From assembly GCA_023313575.1 (NCBI GenBank), contig JAJTTP010000002.1, forward strand, positions 2,480,001-2,544,000: a stretch of 64,000 bases of DNA, in the 5' to 3' direction. The notes beneath the pieces are model-generated. The model ran no database searches. It had not been told where the DNA came from and saw only the letters and a program-made list of their open reading frames with translations. A program made the translations under genes and the position numbers. The stretch comes from Eutypella sp. D-1. Taxonomy: Eukaryota; Ascomycota; Sordariomycetes; Xylariales; Diatrypaceae. Shown here piece after piece: positions 11,275 through 23,850 of this stretch; the first letter of the stretch is position 1, and each line of letters begins with the position of its first letter.

Positions 11275-12202
11275 CTTGAATCGCTGTAACGAAGAAACAC
11301 TTTTGCCCCAATTAATTAGAACGGATTTACTGAACAATTTGAACACGAAGTCGCATTCCAGATGCAGAGCTTCGATAATTACGAACAAGAAACAGAATTG
11401 AACAAGTGCGAGAGGGAGCTCAAAGAATGTCCATTTCTCTTCTACGTAGTAACAACGTGCGCGATTCGTTTCTAAGTACGGAAAGAAACACTTCCGGGGG
11501 GCGGAGCGATAGGACGGCTCGCGCACCAACCACAGACCAGGAAATAAGGACAGCTTCACATGCTATCTCAGAACCGGGAAGAGCGTCGGATTGACGGCCA
11601 CATGCCGGAACTTACCCTCCATAATTCGCAAATTTAAAGAGGGTTCTATAATACACATGAGAAATACCCCCGTGATGTGGATTGGGGATGAGGCGCTTAC
11701 AGCTTTCGTTTTGGCGTGCCGATCTTTGAGACCTAGCCTGTGTCATGTTTCGCATTGGCGTGTGGACTTCGAACTGAACTAACCCCCACAACGATGTTTC
11801 GTCCCGATTTCAGATCCCTGACAGACCCTTAGGGCCCTATCAAATCTACGAACGTGGCTTGGCGTGGGTACGTGTTCTACTCTACCAAGTATAGGTTTTT
11901 TGGTTGGCTTGTGATTCTTGGCATACCTTTGATAAAATGCTTTTTCCCCTTTACGGATCCCTATCTAGGTACGAAGTGCTCCGCAAGTATATAGATTTCA
12001 ACTCTGCAGCGGATTCTTATCATTGACTGAATGTAGGTCTTTGGCGTTAATCTTCGTTCAACCTCTTTATCCGCGAAACCCAGGAGACGGAAGATGAGAT
12101 CACCCAAAGACTACATTGGTTCCCGGACCCCTAATGTTTGTGTGACTACCTATCGCATTTGCCCTTGAAGTAGTTTTTCGGTCATCACGAAGATGGCCAA
12201 CG
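11275..12202. other. Intergenic
   Basis: OSH gene promoter and 3' flank of the antiporter gene. Short open frames only; no gene seen. Confidence 0.5.
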
Positions 12203-14011
12203 TTACGCGGGTACACTCTCGTCGTGAAAACGAATTGTCCTGCCGGGCTGCGACGAGGCTGGCAAGTTCTCCCAAGATGCCGCGGGACTTCTATCCGCGG
12301 GGCCATCCACGACATGGGCCGCTTCCAGTCGCGGGGACGCACCCGGGTTGCTCCGCTCCGGGATTATTGACCCACCGATTCTGTACAGAGGACGTGAAGA
12401 GGGGGAGGCTGCGCCGGCAGGAGTAGTGCTCCCGCCGGTGCTCACTCTGGCGCGACTTTGCCCTCGTGATTGGGATAAGGCGGTGGATACCCCCCGGATA
12501 CGGAAAGGAGGCTCGTCGTCATTGGCTTGAGTTGTGTTGGATCTGGAGATGGTCTGAGGTAGATAATAGCCAAATTTGCCAAGAGGGATACTCAAACCGT
12601 GGATGACCTATCGCGATTCGTTATTAACTTGACGGCACTCGCCTCCAAAGAGAGTAGCACTTACCACACTGGAAATAACCATGAACCACACGATGACTCT
12701 CACGCATTCCATAAGATGGTCAATATCATGACGGTCCTTCTCCTCCAGCCCCTCAACGAATTCAAGAGTAACGTATAGGTAGAAGATGGCAGAGCAACCG
12801 ATAGGTCCGAAGAAGCCCATGAAAATAGCCTGGCGAAGACGCTCAATCTGTGGTATCAGCTTATGGAGGCTAAGCACGAAGGGCAGTCGCCTGAACAGGA
12901 GGATCAAGATGCTCAGCACTATCAACCGATACACCGGAATGACGCCATTCGACACGAAGCTATGCCAAGGACACACAGCACCATACCACATGAAGACCGT
13001 GACGTTAAGCAGCATGTCGATTGTGGGTTGAAGGGAATCATCGAGGGTCTCCAGACGGAACCAGTCGTCCCATGTGAAAATATTGCCGGCGACAAAACAA
13101 GCCAAAATATCGTCGCTTCCGATCATGCCGCAGGTGCCAAGGATGAACAGGGCGAGGGATATCGCGAAAACGAGAAAGCTTTCCCGATCTACCCATCTGC
13201 GTGCCTCGCAGTAGTGCAAAAGTTCCTTCGCTATCCAGCCAACCACCGCGCCATACACGATGCTAAGGAGAATGGTGTACCCCCAAGTCTCTCCGAACCA
13301 TAGCCCTATGGCAGTTGCAGGACCTCCCGCCTCAGCTCGGCCGCCATCACCGGTATACTTGATGAGATAGAGGGCAATGAATAAAAAGGGGTAGCCAAGC
13401 CCATCGTTAGCGCCGGACTCGGCAATGATGATCTTCTGGAGGTCTTTTGGGACGTTATGGTCGGCAAACCTCCCCTTTACGATAACATTCGAGAGCACTG
13501 GGTCGGTAGGGGTAACACAGGCTCCAATGGCGAGTGCATGAAGAAGCGGTAAGGCCGGAACCAGCCCCCAAATTAGAAGACTCGTGGCAAGCCACATAGT
13601 CATCATGATGGGGCCTAGTAACAAGGCCAGGGGTTTCCATTCCTTCTTCAAGTATCTGCTAGGTAGCTGAATCCCGGCAAGGACAAGCTGGACCCCGAGG
13701 ACAAGACGAGTGAAGTTAAGCGTTATCTTATCTAGATTGACATCGTCAAAGAGAGCGTACTCCTGTGGCCTGATGAAATTGGCTGCATGAGGTGAGAATG
13801 CCACACCGGCAAGGAGCGAAATGACTAAATCAGGTGTTAGTGGAGGGGAACTTTGGCGTACGCGCAATGAACAGTAGCATGACGCTTACGTACGGGCTTC
13901 TGATAAGTAGAAGTTCTCCTTGAGAAGGTAGGAAACCAGGCCGAAGAGGGATATCCATCCTCCCAGGACCGCAATCACGATGTTAAAGTCAGAGACTACT
14001 AGAGTCGGCAT
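12203..14011 (-). CDS. Na+/H+ antiporter (fungal Nha1/Sod2 family)
   Basis: Plasma-membrane-type cation/proton antiporter of the CPA1 group, exporting Na+ (and probably K+) for salt and pH tolerance. Exons on the minus strand: 14011-13894, 13824-12665 and 12607-12203, giving 560 residues. About a dozen membrane segments fill residues 10-440. TPTDP (about 144-148) and ESGANDG with the Asn-Asp pair at 179-180 are the conserved transport motifs. VVIHGLSIPLG, restored by the last splice, is the usual end of the transmembrane core. The tail after about residue 445 is only some 115 residues and Ser/Pro/Arg-rich, much shorter than the long regulatory tail of budding-yeast Nha1. Confidence 0.92.
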
Positions 14012-15307
14012 CTTGTCGAGGTGCAACTACAAGAATCAAGTGACCCCTGAGTCGTCCTTGCAACAACGCAAAGCGGGTAGACAATGATAAGGGATGAACG
14101 ATCGAACTAGTGTTATTGTTTCATTTGGAAGCGTTCTTGAGGTAATATCATCTACTAATAGTATGGCCGCCACTTTGACGTATTTCCCCGATGATATGAG
14201 AACGTAGATAACGCGAGATTTGAAGACTATCCAGAAGCGATATTCCAACGGTGAAGTCAAATAAAATCAGAGCACTGAATAGGATATTCGGTAGAAGGGT
14301 AAGAGGTAGGAGAGCAGATAAGAATGAAGTAAATGGACAGTTGCGGATGTATTAACGCTTGGCAAATGTTTTCGCTATCTCCATATCTGCATTTAACTAC
14401 TGGATTAGGTACTTATCTACGTCACAAATGTCACTTTTCATAAAATAGGTACCTAGGTACCTATGTACCTTGTAGATGAACATACAGCCCACTAGACCTA
14501 TATAGGCTAGACCATATTCACTATTTTGCATAAATCGGACCCCTCCCTTTGTAGCTAGGTACATAGAACTAAATGATACACTAAGTATGACTTCAAGCCT
14601 GTGTGGCTGAGACTGAATACATTGACTGCTCTCAAGTAACCAGTGAATATTGAAAAAATAACCTCAGCTATGTGCCTTTGGAACGATTTCCACCCCTTTT
14701 CTTACCGACGAGGGGTCTGACGAAATGGATGAGATGGCCATTGACTCCGATCACTTTGACTTCTGGATGACACTGATACTCCGATACTCGGGATCTCCGA
14801 TGCTCTGGTGTTCCGGCACTTCTATCAAAGTTCACAGAGATGGACTAGGTGATACCTGTAGTGGACTTCACGTTGTCTGTGTTCCCTAAGTGTCTAAGGG
14901 CTTGAGTAGTCTCGATTGCCTGTGGTCCTATGACATCAACGACCAAGGTCTACCTACGAGCAATCGAGCACAGGCTGGAGCTCTATGTAGCCATCTTGCC
15001 ATCGTATACTTATACCGTCGGTGAAAACAGATATATCTCCAGTAGTATTGACACAAACGGTAGAAACAGTACGCACATTATTAATCGAAATACCGGGGAG
15101 AAGATCCCATTCGGTGGTAACGGGGTACCACAAATGCTATAGGTTGAATCGTTGTATGTCCTATACGGACACAGCATGGGTAATATGCTTGGCCGTGTAC
15201 ATGTACTTGATCATTTAGCCACGTCTTACTCCTCCCTTGACAACATTTCATCAACCCCTCTTCTGTCACTTCTGAGGTAAATATCCCCGATTTCAAGAAA
15301 AGGCGCA
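14012..15307. other. Intergenic, divergent promoters
   Basis: Lies between the divergent starts of the antiporter and the aldehyde dehydrogenase, so it holds both promoters. Contains a TAGGTACCTAGGTACCTA cluster near 14447-14464. No gene seen. Confidence 0.5.
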
Positions 15308-16907
15308 ATGGCAGACGCGACAGTGACACTCAAGGGCCACGACGGCTTCGGATTCAAGCGTAAGTGCCACATAAAAACATCTACGATACAAGTCCCATAA
15401 TCTGACCGCGCTGCAGTGCCGACCGGTCTCTTCATTAACAATGAGTTCGTCCCCTCCGTGGACGGACTGACTCTCGATGTCGAGAACCCAGCGACTGGTG
15501 AAACACTGACGACCATCGCATCAGCAAGCGCGAATGACGTAGACAAGGCCGTCGCAGCAGCGCAGGCTGCCCTCCCGGGGTGGCGAGCGGTGCCTGCACT
15601 CGAGAAGATGAAGCTGATGTTCAAGCTGGCGGATCTGCTCGAGAAGCCCGAGAACAAGCGGGTGTTCGGCGCCATCGACGTGCTCGACGTCGGCGCGCCG
15701 CCGTACATGAACGACGGCAGCATAGCGCAGTTCGTGGAGACACTGCGCTACTTCGGCGGCTGGGCCGACAAGATCACCGGCAAGACCATCCGCATCCCTG
15801 GAGGACACGCCTACACCCTGCGCGAGCCCATCGGCGTCTGCGCCGGCATCATCCCTTGGAACTCGCCCCTCATGATCGCCGGCTGGAAGCTCGGGCCCTC
15901 GCTCGTGACCGGCAACGTGCTGATCCTCAAGATGCCCGAACTAGCGCCGCTATGCGGCATCAAGCTCGCCCAGCTAGTCCAGGAGGCTGGGTTCCCACCG
16001 GGCGTGGTATCCATTATTACGGGCGAGGGCCGGGTGGCGGGACAGGCGCTTTCAGAACACATGTCCGTCCGCAAGGTGTCGTTCACCGGGGGTGGAGTGA
16101 CGGGCCGCAAGATCCTAGCAGCGGCGGCCGCCAGCAACCTGAAGCGGGTGACGACCGAGCTCGGCGGTAAGGGCCCCAGCATCGTATTCGACGACGCACA
16201 GCTCGAAAACGCCATCAATTGGACCTTCCTCGGATTCACCGTCCACAACGGCCAGATCTGCGTCGCGGGCTCCCGCATCTATGTGCAGGAGGGCATCTAT
16301 GACCGCTTCCTCGAGGCGTTCAAACAGAAGCTCACGGCCGCCACTGAGGCACCTGCCGATGCCCGGAGTCCCGTTGTCAGTAAGCTGCAACAGGACAAGG
16401 TCCTGTCTTATATCGAGTCCGGCAAGAGCGAGGGCGCCACCCTGCTTGGCGGCGGCTCCAAGCTCGGGGACAAGGGGTATTATATCCAGCCTACGGCCTT
16501 CGTGGATGTGAAGCCCGATGCGAAGATCATGAGGGAGGAAATTTTTGGACCAGTAACGGTATGCCAATTACCCTCTCTATCGCATATTAAATCTCGGCCA
16601 CTCGTACTGACCTCACTTCCAGGCTATCTCGAAGTTCAAGACCGAGGATGAAGTGATCAAGGCCGCCAACGACACGTCCTACGGACTGAACGCGGCAATC
16701 TTTGCGAGCGACTCTGAATGCATACGCAGGGTTTCCGACGCCCTGGAGGTGGGCACGGTCACTGCCAATTATTGGGGCGGCCTGAATGCAAACACACCGT
16801 TTGGCGGTGTCAAGGAGAGCGGGCATGGACGCGATCAGGGCGAAGAGGCCCTGGACCACTGGACGCAGACCAAGACGGTCAAACAAATGTATCTATCCAA
16901 GGTTTAA
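15308..16907 (+). CDS. Aldehyde dehydrogenase (NAD(P)+-dependent)
   Basis: Oxidises an aldehyde to the carboxylic acid. Exons: 15308-15359, 15417-16558 and 16623-16907, giving 492 residues, the normal length for the ALDH superfamily. The catalytic general base is E265 in ELGGKGPS and the nucleophile C299 in GQICVAGSR; both are present with normal spacing. IPWNSPLMIAGWKLGPSL (about 160-180) is the conserved substrate and cofactor region, and EIFGPV and the C-terminal KESGHGRD are also standard. No targeting signal is obvious, so it is likely cytosolic. It converges on the MpaB-like oxygenase with only 99 bp between stop codons. The substrate cannot be read from sequence. Confidence 0.93.
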
Positions 16908-17006
16908 GCAATGATGGATCATCTTAAAATGAAAGGGTCAAGTATAATAGTATATTATACATGTGCATTCTCTACGTATAAAGTGGTAGGGAGGTGCTAA
17001 GTATGT

Positions 17007-18390
17007 TCAATGTCTGAACATGGGGCATCCACTTCTCATGCGTAGCTGTGCCCGCGTCTTCTCCATCTCTTCCTCTCCTTTGCCCAGAAAAGTATCTGGC
17101 CCAAGCTCAGGTAGACGGTACCCGTGAGGATGGTAAGTGTCTCCTTCGTCGCCAGGAAGTACACCTCCAAACAAACGCGTAAAAAGTGATCCTAACCCCC
17201 AGCGACTGGATAGGCTTGGCTTGATATACCATGGATGTGCTATGTATTGTGTCGCGTGGTATCGTCCTGTCAATGAATCAGGACAGCTCGTGAACCATAG
17301 CGTTCTCATCCATGATGGACGTGGTGGGCAGAGGTATTTGATCACCCATCTCCGAAGGCTAAAAGCTGTTACGAGAATAACTTGATGATACCAGCTTGGT
17401 TCGCCCAGTCTTCTCACCAGTCAGTACCAGGCCCCTTTTTAAAATTCTCGCCGGTTAGATGGTGTCCGGTTTACGTACAACATAGCTTTTCGAAGACGAG
17501 GCTCTAATAGAGTGGTAATGAGGTTCAGGGCAAAACTGCGGAACACCTCCGGCACGTTGAAGAGAGCGATTTCGATGGTGGCGCGTGCGATCTCTTTGTT
17601 GCTCTCGGCTGGTACCATGTACCGTGCCTCGTATCCCGAGCACCAATTCTCAAGCGACTCGAGCCAGGCGAGGCCATCGTCAAACGCGGATTTCCTAGGC
17701 CTAAGCGGCTCAAAGGAGATCTCCATACACTTACCCAAATCCCTCCAGAAGATACCAAGAGCACATTTCTCGACCTCCGTTAAGGGCCTCCAGTCGTACT
17801 GTTCAGTCCAACGCACCGGCTCCAGCGCAAATAATCCCAGTGTGTAGAGCATGTCGTCGTTGGTGATCTTGCCTGCCTTGCGGTATCTCCCGTGGATATA
17901 GTTCATCCGGGCTAGGGCATCTATCCTGCGCATCGATGACGGTTCGTTCAGGACCATTTCAGTGATGATAACCCCAGTGTCGGCAGCGCGCTTTGAGGCC
18001 GTGGTGCTATCACGAAGTTGACCGGTGGCAATTAACAGGGTTGATATCGACGGTATTCCATATGTCTTCAATATCGGTGAGCTCTCCCGTCGCATATAGT
18101 AATAAATAGCTGGTTGGGGGCCTGGGGCCCTGGGGAGTCATTGAAAAGCCCACCTTGAATAGAGCGAAGAACACCGAGCCCGGAAAAATAGTCGGGAACT
18201 CAAGCTCCGCGAGGTCCCGCACAATCTCGAATGCCTCGTCAAGCTTCATGTCTACTAGAAACGCCCGTGGATGACGTCCATATCGTCGTTCGACGCGATC
18301 CCGGCGGCGGTATCTGAGAAGTTGTACTACCGCAAGGTATACAACGGCGGCGATGGCCAACACAACCGTTGCTGACCGGTTCATCGTCAT
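17007..18390 (-). CDS. ER-bound oxygenase, MpaB/rubber-oxygenase-like (DUF2236)
   Basis: Relative of MpaB, which cleaves the farnesyl chain in mycophenolic acid synthesis, and more distantly of heme-containing latex-clearing proteins. Exons on the minus strand: 18390-18154, 18065-17479 and 17409-17007, giving 408 residues, a usual length. An N-terminal membrane anchor spans about residues 7-26, then a basic stretch YRRRDRVERRYG. The signature RMNYIHGRYRKAG followed by NDDMLYTLGLFALEP (about 125-160) supplies the conserved His expected to bind heme. The C-terminal HPHGYRLPELGP ... GKGEEEME is family-typical. The last exon was recovered by a donor in GCTATGTT/GTACGT and an acceptor after a TACTGAC branch site. 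The substrate is unknown; pairing with the adjacent dehydrogenase is inferred. Confidence 0.85.
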
Positions 18391-19651
18391 TGAGGGAGTG
18401 GCTTGTAGGTTTTGTACGACTTTGTAGAGAGGATTAGGTGCTTAAATAGGTAGATGCGATTTCTCCCAAGGCATACCTGAGGTGGAGACAGGGATGAAGT
18501 GACTCTTTTTCAGATTGCCAGTGACAATTGAATTGTGCAATTATGCAAAGACACCCCCCAAAAGCTACTCAACAGAAATTCGGAGTCATCATGTTTTCAT
18601 AAGGCGTTGATGATGCATTGTGTGTGGCTTGTGTTGAGAGGAATACTAGGATGGCTCCTTCCGACTGAATGGTACTGAACGTCATTTGTCAGAACCCTGG
18701 ACGACGAATATTCGGCGTATTTAAGTAGGTACTTTCTGGAGTAGATGTACACATATACATCTCTTAGTTATCAAAGGTTGATAAGAGGTCGGTCAAATTA
18801 CCTAGGTATGGTTTGTATTACCTGTGCGGGTATCTAAGTAAGAGTTTTACCGATCAACACTGTCATACCTAGAGTACAGGTCTATAACTGATGTAGATAT
18901 CTTGATAGACTGTAGCTGGCTTCATAATTTCCACATGTTTTCTGGTTATTTATCAAGCAAGACCCAATTACTGCTTAATAATTCCTGGGCAAAGGATGAA
19001 CAGGCCAGGATGAACACGAGAGGCAGAGAGTTGGCCGGCGGGTTTGAAGAGGCTGGAAAATGATATAATAAAAAAGAGCTGAGAGGTCTGAGCCCCAGTA
19101 TAGGGATACCGCAAAAGCATCCCTTGCATTCTACGTGCAAGAAACGCCTAGTCTTACGCCCGTAGGCTAACGCTGAAGAGGTTCTTGACGAGCCGTAACC
19201 CCTCTCCACAGGATAACTAGGCGATCAGTCATAGTGTCCGGCGCGTATACCGCTGAGGCATCTGACGTATCAGGACAACGGGAAACGGGAGGTCGTAGGA
19301 CGGCGATTATTGACCGATGGACTTCCCAGCAGCCAGGACCAGTTGCGCGCGGTACCGCCGAGATGGGTCGGGAGACCGTTGTCATACACAACTATAGCAA
19401 GGCCTGCTGGCGTTGCGAAGATCGAACCCAGAGATATGGATTGAATATCATGTAGAATGTGGCTCGCAGCATCGAAATCCGCCTTGAAGATACCTGCCTT
19501 CCTCCCATTGAGACGTGCCCTATACCAGTATATATAAATGCCATATATCCGGATGGTGAGCCTGAGTGTTGACACAGTAGAACAAGTTCAAAGCCTTCTA
19601 AATGAATATATCACGCACACTTAGTCTCAAAGATCCTTCTCCCACATAGCC
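18391..19651. other. Intergenic, divergent
   Basis: Promoter side of the oxygenase and of the membrane protein. Includes AT-rich sequence with CCTAGGTA motifs near 18785 and a tRNA B-box-like string near 19420 that lacks a matching A box. No gene seen. Confidence 0.5.
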
Positions 19652-20902
19652 ATGAGCAGCAACTTCACCTCCGACACTACCATATGGCAGGGTTGGGTGG
19701 AAACTCCCGACCAGCGCGGCACGCTCGATATCATCTGGAGCTGCATAGTAACGCTATACCTGTGCCTGTTCACGATGCTACACCTCAACGTGCCGGCGCC
19801 AACAGACAGCGCATGGAACCACGTGGCGCGGAAGATCAGGTGGACTTTCCTGGGGCTTCTGGCGCCGGAGCTGCCCATGCTGTTCGCGTGCGGGCAGTGG
19901 GCGTCGGCGCGCCGGTCCGTGGAGTCCATGCGGGCCATGGGCCACAACAGCTGGACCGTGGAGCACGGGTTCTACGCGGACATGGGTGGTTTCGTGCTCC
20001 AAGCGGCGGACCATGAGCCATTTCCATTGTCCGCGAAGCTGGTCGAGCACCTGGTGCGGCACGCCGTCATACCAGTCCCGGACATCACGCAGAACGAGAT
20101 CCGCGATAAGAGCAAGGCCGACGGCATCACGCGGCTCGTGACTTGCGTGCAGGCTGGGTCTCTGCTACTGCAGGTGATTGGCCGAGCGGCCGAGGGCCTG
20201 CCCATCACTCCCCTCGAACTGTCCACCCTATGCATCGCGGGCTGCAGCTTCACCACCCTGTGGTTCTGGCGCAAGAAGCCCCTCGACGTCATCACGCCGA
20301 CGACTATCGTCACCGACCGCGGCGTCGCGGAGATCATGGAGAAAGCCGGCTCCGCCGCGGTCGCCGCCGGCACTTTCACCGACACTCCGCTCGACTTTGT
20401 GGAGCCTGAGGCCTACATGTCGCGAAAGTGGAGCCGGCGCGTGCTCCGCTGTATCGAAGCGGCTGGGCTGCAGACTACCCCGATGCAGCGGGTCCCGAAC
20501 GACCGAGATCCACAGGTGCCGAACCTCACGACGCACGTGTGGCTCGGGGCGGCGACGGCGGCGTTCGCGAGCATCCACTTCGAGGCGTGGAACGCCGAGT
20601 TCCCCACGGACTGGGAGCGGACACTTTGGCGCGCCAGCTGTCTCGCGACCTGGGCGCTGCTCGCGGTCTACGGGTCTGCTGAGGTGGTCGCGTGCTGGAG
20701 GGAGGACTGCAAGAACCTGGGGCTCGATACGCTTGGCGGCTACAAGCGCCGGTTCCCGGCGTGCCTGTGGTTTTTCGTACCGGCGTCCCTCTACGTTGGC
20801 GCGAGGATCTTCATCTTGTTCGAGTCGGCGTGGTGCATGCGGTCTATGCCTCCGGATGTTTTCGTGACGGTGAGCTGGGCGGAGTACATCCCCCACATGT
20901 GA
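19652..20902 (+). CDS. Uncharacterised fungal multi-pass membrane protein
   Basis: Single-exon protein of 416 residues and high GC. It resembles a large uncharacterised family of ascomycete membrane proteins recognisable by an N-terminal W..TPDQRGTLDIIWSC, then TLYLCLFTMLHLNVP as the first membrane segment (about 25-45), followed by WTFLGLLAPELPMLFACGQW (about 64-83). MGHNSWTVEHGFYADMGGF is a conserved-looking segment near residue 90-110. Further hydrophobic segments lie around 165-185, 188-203, 290-310, 324-340 and 368-385. The C-terminal VSWAEYIPHM is a common ending for such proteins. No enzymatic motif is visible and no function is proposed. Confidence 0.8.
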   Translation: MSSNFTSDTTIWQGWVETPDQRGTLDIIWSCIVTLYLCLFTMLHLNVPAPTDSAWNHVARKIRWTFLGLLAPELPMLFACGQWASARRSVESMRAMGHNSWTVEHGFYADMGGFVLQAADHEPFPLSAKLVEHLVRHAVIPVPDITQNEIRDKSKADGITRLVTCVQAGSLLLQVIGRAAEGLPITPLELSTLCIAGCSFTTLWFWRKKPLDVITPTTIVTDRGVAEIMEKAGSAAVAAGTFTDTPLDFVEPEAYMSRKWSRRVLRCIEAAGLQTTPMQRVPNDRDPQVPNLTTHVWLGAATAAFASIHFEAWNAEFPTDWERTLWRASCLATWALLAVYGSAEVVACWREDCKNLGLDTLGGYKRRFPACLWFFVPASLYVGARIFILFESAWCMRSMPPDVFVTVSWAEYIPHM

Positions 20903-22088
20903 TGAACGGTGCGTGCCATGCGGTCTCTGATCGATGTGATGTTTATGAGGCTGGGGTCTTTTTGTTTTTGGATAAAACTCCGCCCGAGGAGGTGGGGATA
21001 TGCTGGAATGACTGATGGTTGTAGCCCCTTTTTATATATTGGATATCAATGACTCTTATTAGACTTGCTTTCTTAACTATGAATATTCCTTACCCCTTGG
21101 AACTTGGCTTCTATGTTCTTCGTCGCCATTGCTTTGACATATCGGATCGTAGTATGTTTGCTACTACGTATCCTAGTCTTGCCTAACCAGAGAGGCTCCG
21201 GGGCCTACTTACTTGTCCGTGGTAAGTAGATTTCGGTTAATTGATATATATACTGAGGCGACTAATGCTACCTTAGTAAACTTGCCCCGGGGGGACGGGG
21301 GGGGGGGGGAGAAGGGGGTTCCTAAAGCGATCTCATAAGAGGGAGGGAGCTCGGAGCACGGCTAGCATAAGAAACCTAACTATAAGCAAGCGGGCCGGAT
21401 CTAAAAGGATATTGTAGCGACGTATTGATAACCACTGTTTCATATTTCCTGTCCATCCTTTGGTTTCGAATTGATCGACTGACTGCCTATGTAGATAATC
21501 GCCCCAAGAGAAGCCTCACCTAGACGGTGTTTAGCGAGGCCGGCCGTGTCGTTATCACATGATATAATTAACGGAACGTATAAAAGAACCCCCGTTACGT
21601 TGGCGCGTAGGCTATGTATGCAAAGTAATTCCATTTCACGGCCCTTCCTTCCTTCCCTCCCTGTTTCCTTGCTCAGGCCGGTCCATGCTCCCGAACATGA
21701 GTGGGTGGTTCCTGCCAAAAGAAATGAGGTCACGCACATGGACCCGCTCGATGTATTTGGCCTTCAAGAATGATTTGGAGAAGAGAACACCTGTGTGAAG
21801 GTCTGCGATCTCGTTCACAGCGTAAATTCATAACAGCCGCCCTTAATGCTACTTTGTTGCTTTCTTCCTTTTTTTCTGCTGGAGAGACTACTTTGGAGTG
21901 AATTATTCATATTGCATGTGAATGGCGTGCGGTAGGGTGGCGTGCGAGGCACGGGAGACGCAGGTATGCCCGTTGAATTTCCTCTTGCTTTTCAAGATCC
22001 ATCCTGATCCTCCCTCCCGCCCTTCGTACTCTTCCTGCCCGATTAAACTACCCACCAGTGCTTTGAACCAAACCAAGGCGAGCCTATC
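20903..22088. other. Intergenic, convergent
   Basis: 3' flanks of the membrane protein and Dsk2 genes. Includes a run of 13 G at 21297-21309. No gene seen. Confidence 0.5.
21297..21309. repeat. Poly-G run (13)
   Basis: Homopolymer between convergent genes. Confidence 0.9.
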
Positions 22089-23552
22089 TTAACTCAGCAG
22101 GTGTTCGATGGCCCCCTGGACGCTGCCGCCACTCCGGCGCAGAGCCGCCACGTTCTGGTCGAAGTCGGTGAAGCCCATGTCGTTCAGTTGCCGGAGTTGC
22201 TCGGCGTATCGTTCTTCGGGAGGTCTGTTGTCCACGGGTGCCGGGGAGGGAGAGGCGCCCGGCGAGTTCACACCCAGCATCTGCAGCATCTGTTGCAGAG
22301 CTTCGGGGTTGAGGGGGACAGCGCCGAACGGGTTGGCACCCGCACCAGCACCTGCGCCGGCGCCGGTGCCAGCACCGAAAAGACTAGCAAATGGGTTGGC
22401 TGCCAGTGACGGGTTCGGAGGGTTGTTCGAGTCGTTGGTGTTTCCGGCCTGAGCTTGGCCTGCGTTGGCGTCTCCAGAAGCAGTAGTGCTTCCGGTCTGA
22501 CCAGTGCCAGCACCGGCTCCGGCACCTGGGGCTCCACCTTGACCCGGGATCGCAAATGGGTTGTAAAAGGCAGCAAAAGGGTTGGCGCCAGCATCGCCAC
22601 CTGCAGCCGCGCCGGGGAGTCCAAAACCGCCCCACATAGCGGGATCAAAGGGATTAGGCTGTCCTCCGGCACCGGCATTTCCCGAATTAGCCGCCCCATT
22701 GCTGCCACCGGTCGCTGAGGCGTCGCCAGTGCCGGGCGTGTTGTCGGTGGCACCGGGCATGGGGAACGCGGACGCACCACCACCGCCCTGACCTCGCATC
22801 ATGCGCTGCATCCTCGCGGCACCTCTCAGGGTCTCGGGGTTCAGCATCATGCGACGGAACTCGGGGTTTCGTAGCATTTGTTGGGCGGCGGGGTTGCTTC
22901 GGAAGGCGGGGTGCGACTCCATCATGTGGACAAAGGCGTCGTTGTTCATCATCTCATTCATCTGTTGGAGGAAGTTGGGGTTGTTAAGCATATTCTCCAT
23001 GTCGGAGTCACTCATGCCCATGGAACCGGACATCTGTGAAAAATCAAGGTAAGTAAGTGGCAAGTAAGTGGTTTAAAAACCTTGGGTATGCTGTTAGCTG
23101 GGATTTTAACTTACTCCTCCGTCGGGCCCAAACATATCGGCCGAGGGCAGATTGGTCAGGCCAGCATAACGTGCGCCCGTAAGACCGGCCAGAGGGTTGT
23201 TGGCGGTCCCAGCGGCCATATTACTAGGGACCTGAGGCACAGCCGGGGTAGAGGATGACGAAGTGGATGGCGCTGGGGCGGGGTTGCTTGCGGCGCTCTT
23301 GACAAGATGTATCGTGTTGCCAGCCTTGATCTTGTAGGTGCTCAGGGGCTCATCGTTCTTCATAACGCGGCCCGAATAGATGAGACGTTGGCGCTCAATA
23401 GGAATATCTTCGAATTCGGATCCGGCCAGCTTCGTCTTGAGATCGGATACGGTGGCAGCCTCGGACATGGTGATGGTGTGGGTTTTGTCGCCTGAGGTCT
23501 TGACCTTGAAGGAGACCTGAGGGTCGGCGCTGGCCTCTGCGGAGTCGGCCAT
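22089..23552 (-). CDS. DSK2: Ubiquilin-family proteasome shuttle factor Dsk2
   Basis: Delivers ubiquitinated proteins to the proteasome. Exons on the minus strand: 23552-23115 and 23033-22089, giving 460 residues. An N-terminal ubiquitin-like domain (about 12-85: VSFKVKTSGDKTHTITM ... ERQRLIYSGRVMKND) binds the proteasome. A central Met/Asn-rich STI1-type region (MLNNPNFLQQMNEMMNND ... MLRNPEFRRMMLNP) recruits chaperones or clients. A C-terminal UBA domain (about 418-460: LRQLNDMGFTDFDQNVAAL) binds ubiquitin. Between them lies a Gly/Ala/Asn/Pro-rich linker of about 170 residues with repeated short PF and AGAGAG blocks, longer than in budding yeast Dsk2 (373 residues). Confidence 0.95.
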
Positions 23553-23639
23553 TTGAGTTGATAAGCGAGCGAGCGATCGATTGATCACGGGTTTTCAGAT
23601 TGTTCAGGTAGATAGATGGATGAATACAAGAGATATAAG

Positions 23640-23670
23640 AGGGTAGGTAGGTAGGTAGGTAGGTACTTGG
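23640..23670. repeat. GTAG tetranucleotide microsatellite
   Basis: At least five uninterrupted GTAG units immediately upstream of the DSK2 start region. Confidence 0.9.
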
Positions 23671-23756
23671 CGTATCAAATGCTGGTGGTGATGGTGGTGA
23701 AATGGATGGTGGATAACGGGTGGTGGCTTAGAATGCGATAGTTAATAATTATGGTT

Positions 23757-23850
23757 GCGTTGTTGTTGTTGTTTTTGTGGTTGGTCGGTTGGCGGTGGTA
23801 GTGGTGGTGGTGGTAGTAGTAGTAGTAATAAGTTGTTGTAGTTGGTGATG
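23757..23850. repeat. Compound TTG/GGT/AGT trinucleotide microsatellite
   Basis: Consecutive TTG, then GGT and AGT units over about 90 bp in the DSK2 upstream region. Confidence 0.85.

Noticed and set aside
19400..19450. B-box-like GGGTTCGATC on the minus strand, possible tRNA
   Set aside because: No A box at the proper distance upstream and no cloverleaf.
20143..20896. Several long overlapping frames rich in Arg and Ala
   Set aside because: High-GC shadows of the single-exon membrane protein gene.
22268..22783. 171-codon minus-strand frame
   Set aside because: Shadow in another frame of the repetitive Dsk2 linker.
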